Source: Diphasiastrum complanatum (Eukaryota > Streptophyta > Lycopodiopsida > Lycopodiales > Lycopodiaceae). Taken from it: a stretch of 64,000 nucleotides of DNA. The DNA lies in the NCBI GenBank assembly GCA_029204225.1, contig CM055096.1, forward strand, positions 71,456,349 to 71,520,348. The letters run 5' to 3'. Below are positions 56,226 through 64,000 of this stretch, one piece after another (position 1 is the first letter of the stretch; each line of letters starts with the position of its first letter). Both the position numbers and the translations under genes were made by a program. Below the pieces are notes generated by a model. The model did not search any database and was not told the origin of the DNA. It was given only the letters and a program-made list of their open reading frames with translations.

Positions 56226-57945
56226 TTGTGTGATGGAGAAGACGGTTTATTGGGTTATTGTGAAAGATTGACGACTTATGGTGTTGCAAACTCGGTTCAG
56301 AAAATACAGAGTTTAGAATATATGTTAAATGGTTTGCTTGCTGACTATAGAGAAAAAGAGACCGCATTATTACAAACAAAAGAAGATAATGCACATTTAC
56401 ATAATATTATGTTAAATTTGAATGCAAGTAATGATCAATTCTGACAAGTTGTTCAGACATTACGTATATCAAATGACCAGTTAAAAGAAGAAACTCACAT
56501 ACTAGATAAGAGATTAAAAAGAAACAAGCGAAAAAAAATTATGAAGGACATTGATGAGCTTTCGTCAAATGGAGGCCAATGGAGAAAAAGGATTCAAGCA
56601 TTCAAGTAAGGATTTGATTTGAATTAGTTTTATTTTAGTTTTGTGAAGTAGCATAACATTTATTATGTGTCCTATTTGGGTTTCTTGATTTTCATGATCA
56701 TTTGTAGATCAGCATTGGTTGTAAATGAGCATATGAAGGACAATGACCTGATCGGAAAATCACTGATTTTGGTATTGACAACCAAGTCCACAAAGTCTTT
56801 ATTGGACAATAATCGGTATTCTCGAATCAAGTCCAAGGTCACTAAGGATTTGATGAACGAGGTCGATAAGGTAATCGACCGAACGTTAATTCAGGGAGCA
56901 TGTGATTTCTCAAGTATTAGCAGGGAGGCATATGCCAATATATTTAAAATTCTTAAAGAGGCTTTTGGACAATTGCATGTAAGAAAATTTCCCATTCCTC
57001 ACCCTTTTCAGATGAGATTAGTGAGAGATGTATTGAATAAGGGTATGCAAAATGTCATTGGAATCCCTTTTCACATCAATGAGATTTACAATTCAAAGTC
57101 TGGCAATTTGTCATATAATTCTACCAACAACTTATTTGTGGATTTGAATCATTTATTGAGATTTATAGTGAAATTCTATAATATTACAAGTGTTAGTATG
57201 AGCAAACTTATTCTGGTGGTCAAGCTAGATGAATCGGAAGTTATAAAAGGACAAAAGTTGGAAAGAGTAAGTATTACTCTCATGAATGGAGCATTGAGCA
57301 ATGCAACAAACTCAAGGGATCTCAACTTCAGTGTGCAATCAGAAAACAACATATGGTGTCTAGCATGTTTTCAGGTAAAAAAATGGTTGTTATTCATGTG
57401 AATTTCTTTTGGTAATTGTTTTGAATACATAAAAACTTGTGATTCCATATGTTGAACAGGTTATCAAGGAGGATCATGATGTTCTTTCCTAGATTTTTAG
57501 CAGAACAAGTTATCTAGATATCATAAAGGATCATAAGAATGGCAAAGTACTTAGTGTTCCTGAAAGAGGTGAATTTTTGGTGGAATGGCATTTAGCTGGA
57601 GACTTGAAGTCATTGAAATGTATGTTCAATGTATCTCATGGAGCAAATTCGAAACATCCATGTCTATATTGTATGAAATCATCAAATGACATTTCAAGGA
57701 ACACAAGAGTTTCAAGAGATATTGAAGATTCCAACTGGAAACTAGTACTACAAATCCCTTTACAAAATGTGCATATTTGCACACTTTATGGAGAGGTGAG
57801 ATCATAGAGAAATTAATATATCTTCATATCTTGTTTGCATGGAATACTAAGCCAGAGTCAGCATCAACACAAGCAATCGCTCGATTAGAGGAAGTGTTGT
57901 CAAAAGCAGGCCTTCATAAAGGCCATGTTAAAATACAAAAAGATG
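56226..57945 (+). pseudogene. GDLK-family putative DDE transposase, copy 2
   Basis: Exons end and restart at the same places as copy 1: about 56,226-56,605, 56,708-57,374 and from 57,460. Matching blocks are LLGYCERL, a basic KRLKRNKRKK patch, IQGACDFSSISREAY, VVKLDESEVIKGQKLERV, then SITLMN and SVQSENNIWCLA, VIKEDHDVLS, WHLAGDLKSLKCMFNVSH, then SKHPCLYCMK and VHICTLYGEVR. After a one-base shift near 57,801 it continues IIEKLIYLHILFAWN and ALARLEE-like sequence, extending further than copy 1. Stops lie at about 56,442 (TGA) and 57,490 (TAG). It is cut off near 57,945 by Gypsy sequence. The lesions differ from copy 1, so the two decayed independently. Confidence 0.6.
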
Positions 57946-60250
57946 AAAAGTTTTCGAGAAAAGGGTATCGTATGTTCAATAACCAATGTAGCAATCCCTT
58001 TGAGATCCTTGTACGTCCAAGCAAAACAGTCTTGGTATTTGATCAATAACATTGGCTGAGTCCTGGCTAGTCCATCGTAAACCTCCTTTGTTTTTGGTTC
58101 TTTCTCTTTAGGTTCACGATGAGCTTTAGGTAACATAGTCACCAAATCATCTAAAGTATAGTATTTGAAATACTCATGCATATCATGTTGGACTTCTTCT
58201 GATTGTTCTTTCTCATAAGGGTTGATCTTTGATCTTCGTTTAGCTTTCTTGGCAAGAATCGATCGTGGAGGCGATGACCTTCTAGAAGATGTGCTCTTCT
58301 CTGAAAGTGACGACTTCCTTGATGGTGATTTCCTATGAGAACTTTTACTTGATGTATCATTTGTGACCTTCCCTTTTCCTTTATCCAATAAGGGTGGTAC
58401 ATTCTTATAATCAACTTTCCGATATGATTTTTCCCATTCCATGACCGTATTATAATGTTGCTTAGCTTGTTTCTTTGTCATAGGTCATGCCATCTTATCC
58501 TCCTTCAATATAACTGCTTTTGGCGGTTTTATTGTTGGCTCATCCAGAATATCTTGAACTCCATATCTTGTAGGATCCATATGATTGAGAATGCTCATCC
58601 GTAAGTTCGACCTCTCCATCGTAAGTCAAAGCATGACTAACATGTATTAGATCATCTTCAATCGGATCTGGAATCAATGCAATTGATATCCAAGCTAGGT
58701 TCATTATATTTAATGGAAAAGTGAACGGTGTGTCCAAAGTTCGATCAGGTAAGAAAATTTTGCTCAATTCAGATTGATTATCTTGTTGGCACATATAGCC
58801 TGTTGTACAATCCATTGTTGCAAGAGCTTGATTCCAATTGATAGTGTCAGTTTGAGAGTCATAATGAACTCCTAGAGTCTTCACTTGTCGATCACAGGTA
58901 TGATCCGTTGTTGATGAATCATCATCCCTTCTTTGGACTATTGGCTTGATAGTCCAAGTGATTGGATCTACTTTGAACACACGCTCATGATTCTCAAAAT
59001 TAATTTTGTCGGTGCCCTAGTTATGAACTACTTGTGCAACTCGTAACCATGGACATCCCAATAAAACTCGATATACATTTGGTGCATTAGGTAAGTCCAT
59101 TACTACAAAAGTAATGACAAACTGCACGCCAGTTATTTTGAAAGGTACGTCTTCAATCATTTCTCTTGGATGGACTTTTGTTTGATCAGCTAGCTTAATG
59201 GCAAAAGTGACAGGCTTCAGCTTGGTAAGTCCCCATTTTGCACATAGCTTGGTTGAAATCAAATTAACTCCTGAACTTCCATCAATTACGGCTGTTTCTT
59301 TACTAAATTGTCTATGATGTATTGGCAAGGTGATGTTTTTTTGCTCACTTTCCCAGGCTACTCCCACATTGAGTACTTCATTCGATTCTTCAAACCCGGC
59401 ACAAAAAAGTGGCTTCTGACAGACTGGTGGTTCCATCTGAGTCAATCTTTCTACTAATACTTCTTTTGCTTTCGGCACCAACTTAAGAAATTCTCCCAGT
59501 GTAATATCCATCTTACTAGATAGCATACTCATAATCATTTTCGTTTGCGGTGCTTTTGGTTTTGTCATCTTGAAAGGTTCTTCATGATGGTGCAACTATG
59601 TATTAACATTTGTTCTTGGATCTGCTTGTGGCATAGATGAAGAAGGGACTTTGGCTACTACTTTAGTGGCTTCTAGGGCTTTTTCTTCTTGCCACTGTTT
59701 AATACATTGTCTCAAATTCTGGTATCTCTTCTTTTCTGCTTTGAGATTCGGATACATGTCTGATGCGGTTGGTATATCTGTAGTTGGTGCAGAATCAGCA
59801 AGTACTGGATCAACTAGAATTTCTTTCTGTTTTTGAGGTCTGGTAACACCATCAAAGGTATAGTTGGTTCAAAATGAACTACTGGTCTTTTCTTGATTGT
59901 AATCAAGTTTACTGGAGCAGTAACTAGAGGTGGTTTGGGTATTGCAGGACAATCTTTATAATAGTGTCCATAACCACAGTCTCTATAGAATGGTACAAAT
60001 ATTCATCAACTCTGTGGCTTTCTCCATATGCAAAACATCCAAGTGGCGCTCTGGTCCATTGTCTAGCTACTTGTTGTTGTGCGGTAGCAACATACTGTTC
60101 TGAAAGACCACTCTCATGATCATGGCTATAGTTCCATTGCTCATTAGCACGATGAGGTTGTGGTTCCATTAGATTTGCTGGTGGAGCACTCTGTTCCGTG
60201 GGAGCTGGTTGAGCAAGCCGTTCTGAAAATCCAAGGCCAAAATCAGAAGG
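57930..60250 (-). pseudogene. Gypsy gag-protease region, fragmented
   Basis: Read on the minus strand from 60,250: a gag end with a zinc-knuckle-like CFAYGESHRVDEYLYH (one Cys lost); protease at 59,595-59,017 with a TAVIDGSSGVNLISTKLC active-site region (a DGSSG form where most Gypsy proteases have DTGA or DGGSG) and LLGCPWLR flap-end motif; a connector at 58,980-58,540; then 58,481-57,950 with a Ser/Lys-rich stretch, EYFKYYTLDDLVTMLPKA and YQDCFAWTYKDLKGI just before the RT. The RT is cut off where GDLK copy 2 sequence begins. Interruptions lie near 58,485, 59,000 and 59,600. It is related to the fossil at 32,790-34,800. Confidence 0.7.
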
Positions 60251-60254
60251 CTTT

Positions 60255-60640
60255 TCATTAGGCCCCTTTGAATAAGTTCTCGATATTGAAGCTTAGTACT
60301 TTCCAAAAAGTATTCAAAGATAGTAGACTCTCCAATGCTCACCACCCTTGCAAGATGCACACTTGAATGGACAATTTGCATGTAATTTGATGACTTGACC
60401 ATTGTCATTGAGGACTCCCTTGGAACTCTCATGCTTTGAGGCTGATCCTCAAGATCTTCCTCCTTTTGATGCTCCTCCTCAATGCAAGCAAGATCACACT
60501 TTGCCAAGATCTCCTCTTGAGTGATCTCCTCTTTTGCCAAGGTCAGATTTTCAAAAGCAACACTAACTTCCAACTTAAACAATCTTCCATGTTTAAATCT
60601 CTTTGCAATGCAAACATCATTCTTCAAGATGAAACAAACA
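60255..60640 (-). pseudogene. Copia fragment with integrase deleted, fused to Gypsy sequence
   Basis: Minus strand: CIAKRFKHGRLFKLEVSVAF matches the protease-integrase linker of Copia-1 (CIAKGFKQGRLFKLDANIAV). The frame then jumps to EEHQKEEDLEDQPQSMRVPR, which resembles the integrase-RT linker (EEELPSEEELEDPPQDARTP), so the integrase is deleted. The open frame runs on into unrelated Gypsy DNA up to 60,169. It is a remnant without a likely product. Confidence 0.6.
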
Positions 60641-61039
60641 CCATGCTTAAATTGTGAAATCTACTTACAATCAAATCTTGTTAGTTTTGGCTATTTTTGG
60701 ACAATAACATGACTAAATCTCCCTCACACTTTTTGATGTACTTTCAAGACCTGTAAAACAAGTTTATAGGACCTAATTTCAGCGTAGATTAATTAGATCT
60801 CATGACCCTATGTCAAATCTAATCAATGGCACTCAATCTTGGTAGCTTATCCTAAGATTTCCACCAAAAATTACATCAAAAGCTCACAAATTGAATTTCT
60901 TTGGATCAAATGAATACCATGCATTAAATGCAGGTTCATAGGTGCCCTCACATGTGGATAGTATGGATTTGGACCCCTACCAAGTTTGGGATCAAATCTC
61001 CTCACCAAAATCAAGATTCTAGCTTGCTCTCTCAATACT

Positions 61040-61625
61040 AGAGACACAAACAAGAAAAAATGTCGTTCATTCTCACTCACATCTCACCCCCATCTCATCC
61101 TAACTTTTCTCTCTTCTTCCTTCTCTTCCTTCTCACACAATAAAAAAAAGTTTTTCGACTCTCAATATCTCGCTCAAAAAGCAAAAACAATGTGAGGAAC
61201 TTTCAGGTTTCCGTGCCAATTTTTTTTTTCTTTTTTGTCTCAAATTTTTTGTGTGGATTATCCACGTGTGAATATCGCGTCAAAAACTTTCCACGCATTA
61301 TCCACGGACCCAACTCTCTGGATTTTCAGTGGATAATGCGTGGATAATCCACACGTGGATAAACTACCCACGCGGTATCCATGCCATATCCACGCAGAAG
61401 TCGACCCCCTTTTTTGTGATTTCACTATGGCGCATGGATAATCCACGCAAGACCACCCTGTCTATGCCGGTATCCAGTGTCGCGGTATCTTGGAAAACTT
61501 TGCGTGGAACATCTACGCGTGAATAATCCACGCAGTTTAAATTTTTTGGTATCCAACCTTGGGAGTACAACTGTTGCCGGAAGTAATGTTTGCATGGATA
61601 ATCCATGCATGGATGCTGATATAGG
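61040..61625. repeat. CACTA end: pyrimidine-rich flank and GCGTGGAT array
   Basis: 61,050-61,140 is a CTCTTCTTCC-rich stretch like 55,280-55,360. From about 61,255 there are repeated half-sites, for example TGTGGATTATCCACGTG, GCGTGGATAATCCACACG (about 61,340) and CATGGATAATCCACGC (about 61,433), continuing to about 61,620. It is a third locus with this array type. The tnpA gene itself is absent. Confidence 0.7.
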
Positions 61626-61629
61626 ACAA

Positions 61630-62330
61630 TTTTTTAGTCCTCGATACTCACCATGATACAAGATGCAATCCTTTGGACAAGCATGATATAATGTATATTC
61701 CATTCCCATTGCATTCAATATCTTGTGTGCCTTAGCTCTTGTCTCTAACATATTGTTTCCTTTTGGGAGTAGTTTGCACAATACCCTACATTTAACCAAA
61801 TGAATTTTCATAACATGAAACACAATTACTTATCCAACTAAAACTTTTGACTTACACAACACACCGAATTAAATGTAAAATAACTCAATCTTCTTTACCT
61901 AAATAAATATGTAGCACTTGTATCACTCCATTTATATTTTGCTTGGAGATTCAATAGAAGCAATGAAACAACCTCCATGGTATTATGTGTGTTCAAGTCT
62001 TGTCAATTTTTTTTCCTCAACACTCACAAAAGATTCAGTGTGTTCTTCCATGTCATGATGCTCATAGACATCATGTATTAAGTTGTTCATAATTTCAACT
62101 TCATATTGCATAAAAAAATCATTTTCAGTACTTGAACTTGATTTTGAGAAAAAAGAAGAGCAACGTCGAGGCCAATTTGTCTCGCGACGTTGTTGTTCAT
62201 CTATTCTTGTCATGGCTCTTAATCTCATCTGCTCATGACGAGATAGTTGATTTATATGTGGCCCGTTATATCCCAGTTTTGTTTTGTATATGGAATGGGT
62301 GCTATTATCGTCACTAGAACTACACCAACA
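61630..62330 (-). pseudogene. CACTA tnp2 fragment (copy C)
   Basis: Minus strand: the Ser-rich linker exon (RLRAMTRIDEQQRRETN, IMNNLIHDVYEHHDMEE) at about 62,270-61,990, then CKLLPKGNNMLETRAKAHKI, MEYTLYHACPKDCILYHGEY and RGLKNCPI at about 61,790-61,640, where it runs straight into the subterminal array. Everything after the CPI Cys motif of the transposase core is missing. It is either an internally deleted CACTA or two fragments joined. Confidence 0.75.
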
Positions 62331-62339
62331 AAAATGTAG

Positions 62340-63430
62340 TTGATTGCAAATGGATGAAGGACGTTATTATGTCCATTAATCCATAGATACACTAGAGCCA
62401 ACAAAAGATTCTACTTGTGATTTTTGTGCCAAGGAAAGCCTGAGTGCCATCAACTTTACACTTTTTTGGACTACTAGGTTTTGAAGAGTGTAAAGCCCTA
62501 TTCGACAAAGCATTTATATCCCTCATTTGATAACAATGTTAATTAAGAGTGTTAGAGGCAATGGAGACCAAGCTTGCATCATCATTTGCCTGTCAAAAGG
62601 GACATTCAAGAGCCCACAAATTTTCCCCCTATTATATGATGTAGATTGTATATATTGTTCATAATGATGCTAGTACAAACTATAATACAACTATAAAAAT
62701 ATATATTCCTAGTGTATAGTTCTAGCAAATACGCAATTTTATTGACTTTCTTTTTATGTATAACTAACTACCAATGACATATCAACATGATCTTAGGCAA
62801 TATCACTTAATTGGTTAGTTTTTGTTGCTTCTCACTTACCTTTTTGTCTTTATTCATGTTGCCTTATATTATAGTAATAAGAGCATATCAAGAAAGGCCA
62901 TGGGCTCTACGACTATAGAGCCCTTTATTTTCCAAAGTGCATGAACTTTTTGCGTGAACAAAAATGGAGGACAATCATGCCATATAATGCCTTTAAAGCA
63001 TGAGTTAAAAAATTGTGGCCAGAACTCTAAATTTTTTTGAAAGAATCCAAAATTCTTTGTAAAAGAAAAAACAAAATGATTTGAAAAATTGAGACAAGCT
63101 TTGTCACTCAAAGTTAAAGAATAATTCAATGGATCTAAAACCCAAAAAAATAAAAGAAGAGATTGTAGTTTGAAAAATCCAAAATCTAAAGTCATTTTAG
63201 TGATGAAACTCAAGAGAGTCAAGATAACTAGACACATTAGCTTGTAGCACATTGTGAGGAGAGATGAAGATTCTTGACAAAGCGAGAATGAAAAGTTCAT
63301 GGTCTTAGAGTGGAGTATAGGCCCTGTGGGGCGTTGATCCTTCCTTAAGAGTGGACTTTAGTGATGGAGGTCTACTAACTAGTCTTGGGCCCTATGCCTA
63401 CACTTGGGCATACCAGGAAATATAGAAAGA
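62340..63430. other. Intergenic, no gene seen
   Basis: AT-rich sequence with no supported coding region, RNA gene or mobile-element motif. Confidence 0.4.
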
Positions 63431-63439
63431 ACATGTAAG

Positions 63440-64000
63440 TTTGGGGTTTACGAAAGTCTTATAAACATTGGGGCGGGTGGGTGCCAGGTGGGCCATCAAC
63501 GTCACCTGGTCACTTACTCCCCCCAAAAAGTTTCGACGGTTACAGTGTCCGCCCGTCACCGGCCTGGGGTCAGCGTGTGCGCATCTTAGTCACTTAAACC
63601 TGAATTCCGCATCGTTGGATTTGCTATCATCTTGCAATTAAGACCATTGAAATGTAGCGTCAGTTTTTAACCTGTACGCCTGCTGCCCGACTTGCCTGTC
63701 TGCGTCATCCTGTCCTTGTCGGCCACACGATGACTTGCCACGTCTAGACTTGGCAATATGGACGTCTTATAACCGTCGATCATAGAAACGTGGCATGCTG
63801 TACACGTCTACGATGAGATCCAACGGTGGCGGGCAGGCACGAGGACCCCTTACAAATACACGAGTGTTTTGTGATGACGAGCCTTCTTCAAAGCAGTGAC
63901 CAGAAACGTCATTTCGACGGGAGGGAGACGGAGAGAGAACTTAGGGGAAAACTTTTTGTTCTATGTTGCAGTAACCTGTATTCACTCTGCCTTTTACTTT
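63440..64000 (+). promoter_or_regulatory. GC- and CpG-richer promoter-like segment at the window edge
   Basis: Base composition rises sharply and CG dinucleotides become frequent (GGTTTACG, CGCCCGTCACCGG, CGTCTACGATG). GATCCAACGGTGGCGGG at about 63,818, a TTACAAATACA TATA-like stretch at about 63,851, and a purine-rich leader (GACGGGAGGGAGACGGAGAG, about 63,917) followed by untranslated-looking sequence fit a plant promoter and 5' leader reading right. The coding part would lie beyond 64,000. An LTR promoter is an alternative. Confidence 0.4.

Noticed and set aside
62869-63300. 143-residue minus-strand frame rich in Phe and Leu
   Set aside because: It is in AT-rich sequence with no domain, homologue in the window or splice context, so chance is the simplest explanation.

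Overview
This window is plant nuclear DNA, AT-rich and almost entirely made of transposable elements. The evidence is plant-type Copia elements with TGGTATCAGAGC primer-binding sites, CACTA (En/Spm) transposases with their plant-specific partner domains, spliced genes with GT-AG introns, and one intact class-3 lipase gene of the plant OBL1 type. Such a repeat load around one small gene suggests a large plant genome, but the sequence does not fix the species.

Layout. 0-2.2 kb is one arm of an old inverted duplication holding Gypsy and CACTA debris. 2.5-5.4 kb is a CACTA tnpA-like gene on the minus strand, flanked by arrays of a GCGTGGCA half-site. 6.2-7.9 kb has telomere-like and other degenerate repeats plus a Copia scrap. 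8.2-13.5 kb is a decayed CACTA tnp2 gene on the plus strand that also encodes a SET-like domain. 14.0-22.1 kb is a nest: minus-strand LTR debris interrupted by a gag-deleted Copia (16.8-21.8 kb). 22.1-25.1 kb holds further Copia fragments and a second kind of subterminal array (half-site GCGTGGAT). 25.8-35.1 kb is the other arm of the inverted duplication, split by a young Copia (26,155-32,313) with near-identical LTRs and a GAAAA target duplication.

36.4-39.1 kb is the only convincing host gene, a five-exon OBL1-like lipase. 40.8-43.1 kb is a transposase-like gene I cannot assign to a named plant superfamily; I call it the GDLK family. A second diverged copy lies at 56.2-57.9 kb with the same intron positions. 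43.4-44.3 kb is an unrecognised minus-strand gene with an inverted-repeat cluster at its 5' end. 45.0-51.9 kb is a second CACTA tnp2-SET gene (minus), and 53.1-55.9 kb its tnpA partner (plus) with GCGTGGAT arrays, so this locus mirrors the one at 2.5-13.5 kb. 57.9-60.6 kb is Gypsy and Copia debris, 61.0-62.3 kb a third CACTA fragment, and the last 0.6 kb is a GC- and CpG-richer segment that looks like a promoter or 5' leader.

The most interesting points are: (i) a SET-like methyltransferase fold inside a CACTA transposase gene, seen in two separate copies; (ii) two CACTA copies whose tnpA proteins and dyad-symmetric subterminal sites have diverged together (GCGTGGCA versus GCGTGGAT); and (iii) the GDLK family, whose left end matches the terminal repeats of a 364-bp MITE in this window, so the MITE may belong to it. 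Exon limits, frameshifts and identities were read by eye. No database search was possible.
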